From Aurelia coerulea (lineage: Eukaryota; Cnidaria; Scyphozoa; Semaeostomeae; Ulmaridae), in contig CM076948.1 of the NCBI GenBank assembly GCA_039566865.1, positions 20,657,001 to 20,721,000 of the forward strand: a stretch of DNA of 64,000 bases. Direction: 5' to 3'. Below the pieces are notes generated by a model. It ran no database searches, was not told the origin of the DNA, and saw nothing but the letters and a program-made list of their open reading frames with translations. The position numbers were made by a program, and so were the translations under genes. Shown piece by piece: positions 57,301 through 62,689 of this stretch. Numbering within the stretch: the stretch's first letter is position 1; each line of letters begins with the position of its first letter.

Positions 57301-60300
57301 TCATATCCTTCAAACATTGAAGTATCAAAAACTGCTTCTCCGCTGAATATAGGAAATCATCATCTTTGTCTCTGTAGCCTTGGTACATATGTCGGTTTTC
57401 AAAAACAAACTCTTCCTTGTGTCCTTCAGTTGTCTTTTTTACGATTTTGAATTTTTCTGCTGCATGTAATAATCGGCAATGGGCTGCCGTTATGTAATAA
57501 GTCCTGCCAACATCATCTGCATTATCTGATTTGAGCGATGCAATGAGCTCGGCCCCTCCTGAAGAAACTACAAAGAAAAAAGTACACAGTTAGCCCGGGC
57601 GGTGTACTTGATTAGGGAAGTGACGGGGGTGTGCGGAAAACCTCTCCACACCCTGCACCCTGTCGCATAAAAAATGGGCCAAAAGTATACCCTGTCGCAT
57701 AAAAATTTTGCATCTCAAATACAGTCTAGAACGCGATTTTTGCTTGTGATACCCTGTCGCATAATTGTCTTACCTATTATAATACCCTGTCGCATAAATT
57801 TAGTTAGAAAAGGACACCCTCTCGCATAATTTCTACCGCAAAAGGACACCCTGTTGAGCGGCATATCCCGTCAGGTCAAGTATGGGAGTACCCTCCCCCC
57901 CACGGGACAGTTAGTTAACACAAGGAAGTAGCGGGGATTTCTGACGTTCAGACGAGAAGTTAGCTATGGATGAGGCGTTGATACCAAGTTTTTCACTGAA
58001 GCAAGAACGAAAAACGAAAACAGTTTGCAAAAGAGTAGAGAAGCGAGGCATTAGATAGCCTACAAGTTAATTAAAGGACAAGTCCGGGGCTGGTATTATT
58101 GATGATAAAATGCAAGATTATACTGTTTTGGTGCATTCGACACAGTTTTATCTCAAACCATATCAAAATTAGCATACAAACTTATGTACCTCAATAATTT
58201 GAAAATCTTGGGTAACCTCTGGAATTTGATATAAGTGGGGGGGGGCTTAATAGAGGGGGGCTTAATAGAGCTTTTACTGTAACTCTGATATTGTGAATGG
58301 GTTCATGCCGAACTACAGAGAAGTAGAGGATTTTGGATACCAACAAGTACCAATGGCCACGATTTTATCAACCACTAATTGGAACCACTCAGATTCAGAT
58401 TCGAGTTTGTGTGTCTTGTTATCAAAGTGGTCTTTCCCTGAACACGTAAGTAAGCTCAATTTTTCGACAAAAAGGAACTTCCCTACCTGGACTAAAAAAA
58501 AACAAGAAACGTTTGCATTTGACAGCTTTAATTTTCCCAGGTCACTCGAATAATTTTACTGCACAGTATAGCAACGCTTTGATATTTTTTAGAATGGGAA
58601 TTGTGTTATAACTTGTTTGAGATCCAAACAAGCAATTTGGGAGCTCTTCTGACATAACTGAATTAACTCCATGATCCCAGCATCAAAAATGCAGGAAAAC
58701 AATTTAGAAGCTTTTGGCAGCATCTATTAGCCCCCAGACCTTAAGTTTCTTACATAAAGAAATGAGTGTACTTCAAGGTCACACCATAATTTTAAGAGAT
58801 TTGAAGTGGTCAAGTAGCCCAATCTCATGACCAATAGCTTTAATAAGTATTCCTCAATTGTGCCTGACTTTTGTCCTGACATTTATCAAGTGCCTGACGT
58901 TATATCAGCCAAGCGCCTGTGCAAAATGAAACCTGAAACATTTAATAAAGAAAAATTGATTTGCAATTGACAAAATCCCACTCTTTTTTTTTTGTCCTGA
59001 GACACTGAGACAGATTTGAATTGTTGGGAATTTGCACTGTCAAGTGCCACAGGATTTTCAAGCCTACTGCCGAATCCCTTTCCAATATTGCAAGGTATAT
59101 TATCTAGTTCTATCATTTTCTATCAAGTTTTAAGTTGTATGAAGATTCCAGTTCTGCCAAGTTTTATCATTATCCACTCCAGTATTTCATTGCCTGTGTG
59201 GTACATTTTTACTTTTTTAACCTATTGCAAGTTGCGTACATGTAGCACTTCTTTTAGCTTTTGATTCTATTCAAGTGATTTTCATTCCTTGCACTACTAT
59301 GAATGTTTGATCAAGGAAGGGGGGGGGGGGGATTGACAAGATTTTTATCAGGGATTTGGCATCAAATGGCATCAAATCTTGAAAACATGCCCCTTCTTTA
59401 AGCTGAGCATTGGAAAATGTATACCCGACCTGTACCAATTTTTCAAAAATTGCCTAATATTAAGTTGTTCTCTATATCAAATCGCAAAAACAGGTACTAT
59501 TGCTTATACCAAATCATGAAAATTGATATCGTTCCTTACACGACAATCGTGAAAATGATTACCTGATACCCAGGGGGGGGGGGTGATTAACAAGTTGACG
59601 GTACAGGTATTTGGCTCAAATTCTGTAACAAACCAGGGTCCTTTTTCAGCAAATGTTCCTTAAACATGGGCTGGGTTTGGCTGAAGTCGGCAAAAAATCC
59701 TTGAAAATGGTGGGTAGCTTGCCACCAAAATTAATGATAAAAGTGGATAGGAAGGTAAATTTTGGCAATTAGAAGAGGGTAACTTTTTCAAAACCGCAGG
59801 CGGCAGACCGCATCCATCCCAGGTCATATACCCCCAGGCCTGATACCTTCTAATTTTGACCAATCATGTCAAATTAGATCTGGTTTCTCTCTGTTATCTC
59901 ACTGGGAAGCATATTAGTTGCTGTCAGTGGCGGATTTAGGGGGGCAAGTGGGGGCAACTGCCCCCCTTCATGATGAAAAATCAGCTTGGCGCCCCTTTTT
60001 TGGTGAGAAAAGCGCCCCTAATCCTAACTCTAACGCACAATTGGTTAACTGCTTTGATTTAAATATGGGGGAAACATATAAATCAAGGCGTTATTTAGTA
60101 GTAAATCAAAGAATTTTCTTTAAAAAGCGTTCAAAAATTTTTGCGTGCCTTTGGCACGCTCACTTTCCATTATATTTTTGGTGCCCTCTTTCAGAGTTGC
60201 CCCCCCCCCTCCTTCAACTTCGGTCTGGATCCACCCCTGGTTTCCCTGGTTGCTGTGATGACAAAACCCCATCCTTGAGCGTTTAGCTATGAAGCAAAGA

Positions 60301-60895
60301 GTTCTAAATTTCAGATTTATTTGTGCAATGGTTTGACAGATTGGCATGATAACAAGATTATGGCAGAAAAACTCTATTTTCAAGGTATAAAATTCTGTAA
60401 CATGAGTCCTAGTTTGAGTAGACTTGCTCCAAGTCTATCTCTTCAGTCTGTCTGGCCGTTCCCTTTACGGTAGTTCCTGGATCCGCCATTTCCTGGATCC
60501 GCCATTCCAGCATTCCATCAATGTTGGAATGGCAGATCCAGGAAATGGCGGATCCAGGAACTACCGTAAAGGAAACGGTAAGACGGACTAAAGAGATAGA
60601 CTTGGGGCAAGTCTATAGCTTGAGCAGGTAATGGCACAGGCTAAGGTAAAAGTAGTGTGGTAACTACTGTGGGACAAAAATCATGTGTCAATTCAAGACC
60701 CTTCAGTAACAAACCTGGTGCTTTTATCAAACCAAGTAGCCATTCTATAGTTTCTTGTGAGGCTTTAGGTGTGAACCTCAAGACAATGGATGACATCAAA
60801 TGAAGTTTTTCCATTTGATCAGAGTTGATCTGCAAAGTTGCATCTGATAATGATATGGGTAAACTTTCTTTCACTACTCTTTGGATGACCTCCAT
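24172..60895 (-). CDS. ANO10: anoctamin-10 (TMEM16K) orthologue, 11 coding exons
   Basis: Seen: exons in transcription order 60895-60715, 57558-57235, 53975-53859, 46023-45775, 37986-37651, 33543-33488, 32755-32681, 31235-31056, 29432-29241, 27717-27586 and 24360-24172 give 2031 nt and 676 residues (human ANO10 is 660). All junctions are GT..AG and in phase. Residues 1-208 form the cytosolic N-terminal domain ([26 protein letters not shown]). From residue 208 the ten-helix anoctamin domain follows: [20 protein letters not shown], then [28 protein letters not shown], and [20 protein letters not shown] with the acidic [13 protein letters not shown] of helix 7, the calcium-site region. The C-terminus after [20 protein letters not shown] is cytosolic. 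Known: TMEM16K is a calcium-dependent ER scramblase that acts at ER-endosome contacts. The ATG at 60895 is preceded directly by an in-frame TGA, so it is the first usable start. Exon sequence is intact although the introns total about 34.7 kb of mostly transposon DNA. Confidence 0.95.
24403..24985. mobile_element. family A element, copy A3 (42 bp from anoctamin exon 11)
   Basis: Full-length, ends ACAAGGACAGATTTGG and AAATCTGTCTTTGTT; 9-bp repeat GATGAAAAA (24394-24402 and 24986-24994). On the gene strand it ends 42 nt before the last exon. Confidence 0.85.
25585..25977 (+). mobile_element. retrotransposed fragment with 12-bp target repeat
   Basis: A 393-bp insert ending in 10 A's, flanked by an exact 12-bp repeat GGGCATCATCTT (25573-25584 and 25978-25989). 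GC-rich 5' half (GGCGAGGGGCGGCGGC), AT-rich 3' half. Consistent with a 5'-truncated LINE or a SINE copied by target-primed reverse transcription; no protein recognised. Confidence 0.75.
26195..26623. mobile_element. family D-like element
   Basis: G-rich left side (GAAGGGAGGAGGGTAGC), C-run right end (CCCCCCCCCCCCC), interior reading ATGGGTTTTGAACC and CAAAAATCC; imperfect flanks CTTCGTGA and CTTCATGAA. Degraded. Confidence 0.45.
27009..27567. mobile_element. family I element (anoctamin intron 10)
   Basis: Ends AGACTGCGTTCACATG and CATGTAGTCT, with inner GATACCGGCAC and TTCCGGTATCGTGTGAATGC; repeated AAAACGG motifs. A related copy is at 34770-35050. Confidence 0.6.
27586..27717 (-). CDS. ANO10: anoctamin-10 exon 10 (TM8-TM9)
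   Basis: Residues 571-614, [20 protein letters not shown] to YIVLFVLIE. Acceptor ATTTTTCAG, donor GTATGG. Lines up with human MSVISVVTNCALIGMS. Confidence 0.94.
28050..28438. mobile_element. family B fragment
   Basis: GGTGTAAAATTATATGACC to AAAGAAATGGCTAACAGG; both tips lost or degenerate. Centre retains GATGTCATCAAATTTC. Confidence 0.65.
28450..28602. repeat. family H repeat, copy 1
   Basis: CTACTGCGGAGGAAAATATG, ACTCCTCCGTAGTAG and GCGGCGTCTAACG; the second copy is at 52990-53215 (TCTGCGGAGGAATAATATC, GAGGCGTCTAACTTCC). Confidence 0.55.
28658..29214. mobile_element. family D element, copy D3 (26 bp from anoctamin exon 9)
   Basis: Starts CCCAGGGGGGGGGGG and ends CCCCCCTCCCTATGGG; 8-bp repeat CAATGCTG at 28650-28657 and 29215-29222. 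The interior repeats GATATTTTTGGGT-like units at least six times. Same subfamily as D4, opposite orientation. Confidence 0.82.
29241..29432 (-). CDS. ANO10: anoctamin-10 exon 9 (TM7, calcium-site helix)
   Basis: Residues 507-570, [20 protein letters not shown] through [14 protein letters not shown] to SIGAWQ. The E and D of [13 protein letters not shown] fall where anoctamins place helix-7 calcium ligands. Donor GTAAGG; element D3 begins 26 bp into the intron. Confidence 0.96.
29880..30252. repeat. inverted repeat in anoctamin intron 8
   Basis: ATACCTTGTTTGAGTCAATC and GATTGACTCAAACAAGGTCT ends, inner CAAGTGGTTGC and GCAACCACTT. About 370 bp. Confidence 0.7.
30266..30610. repeat. inverted repeat with GTAGTGAGCCACC modules
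   Basis: Near-perfect hairpin around 30435: CTTGAGTGCAGATCCAC mirrored by GTGGATCTGCACTCAAG. Each arm has three spaced (G/C)GAGCCACCnTA modules. Ends GGACACCAAG and CTTGGTGTCC. Confidence 0.75.
31056..31235 (-). CDS. ANO10: anoctamin-10 exon 8 (TM6)
   Basis: Residues 447-506, [19 protein letters not shown] followed by a Lys-rich cytosolic loop ([17 protein letters not shown]). Acceptor TCGATCAG, donor GTAAGT. Element B3 starts 33 bp upstream of the 3' splice site. Confidence 0.94.
31269..31771. mobile_element. family B element, copy B3 (33 bp from anoctamin exon 8)
   Basis: Starts AGCATAGGGCTTAAATC; right tip decayed (AAACATTTTGTT). Flanks GATTTTCTT (31260-31268) and GGTTTTCTT (31772-31780) match at 8 of 9 bases. 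Confidence 0.75.
32205..32625. repeat. degenerate inverted repeat rich in TTGCAA motifs
   Basis: TTGCAAAACAACTTGC and GACAAGTTGCAGAG, plus CAATGTGTAACATG and GCATCGTGTAACACTAG. Probably an old MITE. Confidence 0.4.
32681..32755 (-). CDS. ANO10: anoctamin-10 exon 7 (TM5)
   Basis: Residues 422-446, [20 protein letters not shown] then ELLRQ. Acceptor CTCTTTCAG, donor GTATGT. Lines up with human ASLFYIAFVLKDMKLLRQ. Confidence 0.95.
33008..33315. repeat. family G repeat with C-run ends
   Basis: CTCTATTAAGCCCCCCCCC to GGGGGCTTAATAGAGCTTTT inverted ends. The same block recurs inverted at 58190-58285. Confidence 0.6.
33488..33543 (-). CDS. ANO10: anoctamin-10 exon 6 (56 nt)
   Basis: Residues 403-421, [19 protein letters not shown], matching the human ENHR motif. 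Acceptor TCTGTAG. Of two possible donors, GTGAGT at 33487 keeps the human length exactly; GTATTG six nt earlier would drop two residues. Confidence 0.9.
33675..34008. mobile_element. hairpin MITE with GATGTATGATAC ends
   Basis: GATGTATGATACTTTTTTCC and its inverse; the arms share TGACGTCATATC and AACGAGGCTGTGTGAT. About 334 bp around a 25-bp loop. Confidence 0.75.
34037..34764. mobile_element. element with AACCCTATCA inverted ends
   Basis: TTAACCCTATCAGGCCTAGG at the left, CCTAGGCTTGATAGGGTTAA at the right. Each side also has GGGGGGGCT and AGCCCCCC pairs. 728 bp, no coding sequence. Confidence 0.65.
34770..35050. mobile_element. family I element, second copy
   Basis: GGCTATGTTCACAGGATAC and GTATCGTGTAAAGGCTT ends; interior AACGGAACTCTAA and TGATTCTTAAGGTGTAGG shared with 27.0-27.6 kb. 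Confidence 0.6.
35150..35355. repeat. short hairpin repeat
   Basis: TAATATGTGCTTTTATCTG mirrored by TACACATAAAAACCTACATT; inner GCAGTGCACTGTTTTATC and GATAAAACGGTGCACTGC. Confidence 0.7.
35403..35761. mobile_element. family P palindromic element
   Basis: Perfect 34-bp inverted ends beginning AAGGGCGCCTACCTTGTAGG; flanking repeat GATTTGTG (35394-35401 and 35762-35769). 359 bp, non-coding. Confidence 0.82.
35799..36638 (+). mobile_element. LINE fragment A inside O2
   Basis: 5'-truncated reverse transcriptase C-terminus: [18 protein letters not shown], a one-base frameshift near 35850, then [14 protein letters not shown] to DKCNCRICK (stop 36518-36520). Same 3' UTR as the 15.6-kb element (TGTAAATAGTTGGTATAAAT). 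Exact 8-bp target repeat TCAAATAA at 35791-35798 and 36639-36646. Confidence 0.88.
36989..37561 (-). mobile_element. LINE fragment B inside O2
   Basis: On the - strand it reads [20 protein letters not shown] and on to [18 protein letters not shown], the C-terminus of a related but distinct reverse transcriptase, stop at 37145. Its 3' tail is (TAA)n, seen as (TTA)n from 36987. Heavily 5'-truncated. Confidence 0.8.
37651..37986 (-). CDS. ANO10: anoctamin-10 exon 5 (TM3-TM4)
   Basis: Residues 291-403. [19 protein letters not shown] is the loop before TM3; [18 protein letters not shown] is TM3 and [19 protein letters not shown] is TM4. Acceptor CATTGCAG, donor GTGAGT. Confidence 0.95.
38085..38644. 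mobile_element. family A element, copy A4
   Basis: AACAAGGACAAATTTTG to AAACTGTCCTTTT; the centre has the GCAGTAAGTTTTCTCATTAC loop. Flanks AGTGGGCGC and AGTGGACCT are only partly alike, so it is older. Begins 98 bp from anoctamin exon 5. Confidence 0.8.
38652..39162. mobile_element. family B element, copy B4
   Basis: TATAGGTTGCAAATG to GATTTGGAAGCCTATGCT; centre retains TTTCGATGACGTCACATCC. Lies back to back with A4. Confidence 0.75.
39163..40211. other. anoctamin intron 4, one family E-like terminus at the right
   Basis: The last 70 bp (CCATCCAGTAGTCAAAGTGC to GGGTGCACCAGGTAG) match the right end of family E; a matching left end was not located. The rest is unassigned AT-rich DNA. Confidence 0.4.
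41135..42240. repeat. 1.1-kb palindrome in anoctamin intron 4
   Basis: Arms 41135-41542 and about 41850-42240: ACTCTGCTTTCCACTCCAGT mirrored by CACTGGAGCGGAAAGCAGAG; inner CGTCAACGCTGGCTTCAC is mirrored too. A fragment lies at 12.1 kb. Arms diverged at roughly one base in ten by eye. Confidence 0.75.
42714..43300. repeat. palindrome with a family E-like left end
   Basis: Starts TACCGGGTGACCCAGAAAAA; arms about 42800-42990 and 43060-43250 mirror each other (AAAACAGGGGATTGATTTAAA and the inverse). The 147-codon frame across it is an arm artefact. Confidence 0.6.
43876..45057. repeat. 1.18-kb AT-rich palindrome in anoctamin intron 4
   Basis: Ends ATCCCACGCCATAGTGGAC and GTCCACTATGGCGTGGGAT; arms of about 580 bp around 44465, with (TA)n blocks and CTTGCGCACGGTACTTGCGC. 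Arms nearly identical, so young or maintained by gene conversion. Confidence 0.85.
45775..46023 (-). CDS. ANO10: anoctamin-10 exon 4 (TM1-TM2)
   Basis: Residues 208-291, [17 protein letters not shown] to [13 protein letters not shown]. Holds the first two membrane helices of the anoctamin domain. Acceptor CTTTTAG, donor GTATGT. Confidence 0.96.
46532..47258. mobile_element. family B element, copy B5, interrupted
   Basis: AGCATAGAGCTCAAATC to GATTTGAGCCCTATGTT ends. A C-rich D-like insert, about 46980-47185 (GGGCAGCCCCCCCCCC), splits the right arm and is bordered by CTTCCAAG on both sides. Confidence 0.7.
47470..47904 (-). pseudogene. unassigned open frame with one internal stop
   Basis: On the - strand a 145-codon frame from the ATG at 47904 is broken only by TAG at 47707: [20 protein letters not shown], then [16 protein letters not shown], stop, [19 protein letters not shown] and onward. 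I do not recognise it. Composition is protein-like, and it may be a decayed gene or transposon ORF in anoctamin intron 3. Confidence 0.3.
48383..48801. mobile_element. family D element, copy D4
   Basis: CCCAGGGGCTCAGGGG to GCCCCCCTGG; exact 9-bp repeat GATTTGGGA (48374-48382 and 48802-48810). Interior has the D3 motif inverted (ACCCAAAAATATCA-like). It also holds a small hairpin at 48568-48626 (GGGTACCAGCCTCTCTAAC and its inverse). Confidence 0.85.
48811..50095. other. anoctamin intron 3, no recognised feature
   Basis: Short unrelated ORFs only; no exon of either host gene is expected here. Confidence 0.5.
50440..51245. repeat. 800-bp palindrome upstream of the sulfotransferase
   Basis: Arms around 50845: CATGGAGGAAAATTACGAAA mirrored by TTTTCGTAATTTTCCTCCATG; outer TGATAACTTATAAGGC and GTATAAAGTTATCA. 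Ends about 275 bp before the sulfotransferase ATG. Confidence 0.75.
51523..52305 (+). pseudogene. intronless cytosolic sulfotransferase, C-terminus broken
   Basis: Seen: 260 residues from the ATG at 51523 (the frame is open back to 51400). Residues 67-79, [13 protein letters not shown], are the 5'-phosphosulfate-binding loop of PAPS. KSH at 137-139 carries the likely catalytic His. R160 and S168 in [12 protein letters not shown] are the 3'-phosphate-binding pair, with the spacing of human SULT1A1. Homology stops after KVAKFF at about residue 241, and the frame ends TAA after 19 unrelated residues. The rest of the fold lies 375 nt on, at 52681-52902. Known: the family moves sulfate from PAPS onto small hydroxyl or amine substrates in the cytosol. 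Inference: a retrocopy or old duplicate nested antisense in anoctamin-10 intron 3, then damaged. A real gene with an intron here cannot be excluded: GTGAGT at 52339 is a good donor, and AG|CAAGTG at about 52675 would be in phase, but a one-base loss near 52322 would still break the frame. Confidence 0.8.
52669..52902 (+). pseudogene. sulfotransferase C-terminal part
   Basis: Reads [20 protein letters not shown] and on through [15 protein letters not shown] to a TGA... end at EFEYEL and TAA/TGA context. RKGxxGDWKNxFT is the conserved C-terminal PAPS-binding and dimer-adjacent motif of cytosolic sulfotransferases. It is the missing C-terminus of 51523-52305, separated by about 375 nt that contain stops in frame. 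Confidence 0.8.
52990..53215. repeat. family H repeat, copy 2
   Basis: See the copy at 28450; CATGGGTAATTAGACAC, then CAAAGCTGAGGCGTCTAAC and CCTATGTTCATACC. Confidence 0.55.
53480..53844. mobile_element. family A element, copy A5, truncated, at the exon 3 donor
   Basis: Left part lost; begins TGCCTCAGGCATTTAATTCG. The right end AAATCTGTCCTTGTT stops 14 bp from anoctamin exon 3, whose donor GT is at 53858-53857. Confidence 0.8.
53859..53975 (-). CDS. ANO10: anoctamin-10 exon 3
   Basis: Residues 169-208, [18 protein letters not shown] to [12 protein letters not shown]. Acceptor CTTTTTCAG, donor GTAAGG. Element A5 ends at 53844, inside the first 15 nt of the next intron. Confidence 0.93.
54099..54622. 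mobile_element. family B element, copy B6
   Basis: Perfect tips AGCATAGGTTCC and GGAACCTATGCT; exact 9-bp repeat GCTTCAAGG (54090-54098 and 54623-54631). 524 bp, closest to B1. Confidence 0.92.
55545..56144. mobile_element. family A element, copy A6
   Basis: Full length, AACGAGGACAAATTTGG to AAATCTGCCCTGGTT; flanks GTTGCCACG and TTTGCCAAG match at 7 of 9. Confidence 0.8.
56340..56522. mobile_element. family C element, copy C5
   Basis: GAGCTATCCTACAAAAGAG to AACAGCTAAACAGTCTATTC; interior ATATCGTTCGATTCG. Decayed tips. Confidence 0.65.
56849..56972. mobile_element. family M element, copy M1
   Basis: 124 bp; TGGACTTGCTCCAAGTCTCG and CGAGACTTAGAGCAAGTCCA; exact 9-bp repeat CCTTGTTGA (56840-56848 and 56973-56981). 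Pyrimidine-rich loop. Confidence 0.85.
57235..57558 (-). CDS. ANO10: anoctamin-10 exon 2
   Basis: Residues 61-169, [16 protein letters not shown] through [19 protein letters not shown] to [10 protein letters not shown]. Acceptor TTTCTTCAG, donor GTAAGT. Element D5 begins 35 bp upstream of its 3' splice site. Confidence 0.93.
57594..57906. mobile_element. family D element, copy D5 (35 bp from anoctamin exon 2)
   Basis: CCCGGGCGG to CCCCCCCACGGG; repeat ACAGTTAG (57586-57593 and 57907-57914). Interior carries the unit ACCCTGTCGCATAA about five times with variable spacers. Confidence 0.82.
58076..58285. repeat. family G repeat, second copy
   Basis: GGACAAGTCCGGGGCTGGTA also starts the repeat at 33608 (GGACAAGTCCGGAGTTGGTA, other side of the copy). 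Ends GGGGGGGGGCTTAATAGAG. Confidence 0.6.
58293..59560. other. anoctamin intron 1, no recognised feature
   Basis: Contains a G-run at 59320; otherwise unassigned. Confidence 0.5.
59571..59838. mobile_element. family D element, copy D6
   Basis: CAGGGGGGGGGGG to ATACCCCCAGG; exact 9-bp repeat CCTGATACC (59562-59570 and 59839-59847). Interior GGGTCCTTTTTCAGCAAA and AACATGGGCTGGGTTTGGC match D1. Confidence 0.87.
59925..60248. mobile_element. hAT-like MITE (CAGTGGCGGATT end)
   Basis: Left end CAGTGGCGGATTTAGGGGG is the widespread hAT-type terminus; right side reads CTGGATCCACCCCTG. The 8-bp string GTTGCTGT occurs at 59917-59924 and 60249-60256, though the right copy lies 9 bp past the expected tip. 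Confidence 0.6.
60419..60615. mobile_element. family M element, copy M2
   Basis: 197-bp hairpin; TAGACTTGCTCCAAGTCTAT and its inverse, with inner AAATGGCGGATCCAGGAAC. Flanks TAGTTTGAG and TAGCTTGAG match at 8 of 9. Lies 99 bp from anoctamin exon 1. Confidence 0.82.
60715..60895 (-). CDS. ANO10: anoctamin-10 coding exon 1
   Basis: Residues 1-61, [13 protein letters not shown] to [30 protein letters not shown] lines up with the human N-terminal strand. Donor CACCAG|GTTTGT. On the - strand an acceptor TTTGTAG ends at 60915, so the exon probably starts at 60914 with 19 nt of 5' UTR. Confidence 0.85.
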
Positions 60896-61029
60896 TCAGA
60901 TTGATGTTCTCTTCCTACAAATTAAAAGTGAAAGAAAGACAAATAAAACATTGTCAGATTTTCTATCTAATGGCATTCTCTGCCATGGAGATTTTACAAA
61001 CATATCCATTTGAAATCCTTTATGAATAT

Positions 61030-61671
61030 GAATCTTTTTGTTGCTTTGCCCTTCTTTTGATGCTCAACGACGAGGTCTTCTCGCTGGAGTCTTTGATGTA
61101 TTACGACCGTTTGGACATAGTAATTTCTCAAATAAGGTCCTAACTCAGCTTTTACTGTATGGCGATGAAAAGTTCTCTTACGACCTAAATAGAACTATTC
61201 TCAACTTGATTATACAGTTCATCCGCGAAACTGGACGGTTTGAGTAAGGTCGCTTCTAATGAAAGTTGTACACCACATAACCACTAAGTCCCCGTCTGTT
61301 TCTTTTTTGTCTTGTTACGTTTGTAAGTCCGTTGCATATTGGACGGCAGGTGCATGGTGGTTTTTTTTCATACTTAAAGAAACTTTAAGATAAGTTTTCT
61401 CCACCAGTTACCTTTCCTTGCCATCACTTAGATCTGACGTCTAATATGCAGCAGACTTAGGTATCAATCGTTCTTATTATCCGTGTTGTTTTAGTAGCTC
61501 TTTAAGTTTAAGTAGTTTTTCTTTCCTTTATCTATGTTAATTCCCATAGGGTAGACACAGTCTTTTGCTCCCCGGGGGTATTTGTCCCAGTAGTATTGTA
61601 AAGTAATTCTTGTAAGTAGTGTAGACCGTAATATGTATTGTAAAATTTTATTGATTTATAAAAAAAAAAAA
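61030..61671 (+). mobile_element. LINE 3' end with A tail
   Basis: Frame reads CPSFDAQRRGLLAGVFDVL, then LLLYGDEKFSYDLNRTILNL and FIRETGRF with a TAA-type end at 61247. This is the C-terminal zinc-motif region of LINE reverse transcriptases. A 3' UTR follows to an 11-A tail at 61661-61671. Confidence 0.75.
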
Positions 61672-62685
61672 TCTTTTTGGCAAAATCTATGGTGGGAGCA
61701 ATTCATTTGTAGACTCATCTTTTGGTTTTGTGAAGCATTCATTTTTACTGAATCGTGATTTCTATGCAAAAGTACTTTCTGTTTTATCAGAAACATGCCA
61801 ATTTATTCATGTTGATCATTAATTCATCTGTTCTGTTTTTCCTGAATTTTTCTCACTCAGACTCCCTGTGCCAGCTCTCAAGTTAAAGAGGCTGGGTCAC
61901 GTAACCGTAAACAAATCTGTTATCTTTATAATCTATATTGTTCAAGTTAAGTGTAGCCCATATATTTTCATTGATAACTGATAACTTATGATTCTGTAGT
62001 CAAACTCAAAAGTGTGCTGCACTGCAGTACAACTTCAAATCAAAAATCAATTAACACATTTGTTTTCCTTTCAAGGAACTGAAGGAGCTGGTTTGCACTT
62101 TAGCAGACACACTTATAACATTTTTTCTATGTTTAACTTGGATGGAAAATGCATCAGTACTGAGATCAAAGTATAACCTACTGAATTAGCGAAAATCCCC
62201 AAACTCTTCACCAAAGAATACATTGATTGCCAACTGACTGACGTTCTTGCTACAAACTCAGACGATTACATCACTGCGACTATATAGCAATGTAATGTGA
62301 AGTTTTTAAATATATAATCTAGATATTCCCGAAGTTTTTCAGTAAGAGGTGTGAGCCCCTCAGCGTTACCAGTCCAATGTCTGTTCTCTTGTGAAGGACT
62401 TGTTATATGCGTCTTTTTGTTTGGTTATTAGTTATTTTGATGTACACCGATATATACGCTTCATAATAAATATAGGCTGTGGAATGTGGTGCAATGCTTT
62501 GTCTGCTATCAATATTAAAGTTTGATAAAATATTCGAAAAAGATAGTTGGCACAGCACAAGCTCATATCAACAGAGCTCTCATACTCAAAGGCAAGTTTA
62601 TATTGTTGTAGACTTGTTGAAATGTTGTTGTACCTGCACAAGACAAGATACAGTATGTGATTGAAGATGCATGATATTATATTAT
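61672..62685. other. upstream of anoctamin-10, no recognised feature
   Basis: Could hold the non-coding first exon and promoter of anoctamin-10; I cannot place them from sequence alone. Confidence 0.4.
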
Positions 62686-62689
62686 ATAC

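Noticed and set aside
57594..57906. D5's repeated unit read as a CRISPR-like or minisatellite array
   Set aside because: Units are 14 bp with irregular gaps and lie between transposon tips with a target repeat.
59918..60286. 122-codon ORF on the + strand
   Set aside because: Covers a hAT-like MITE with poly-C tracts; no protein similarity recognised.
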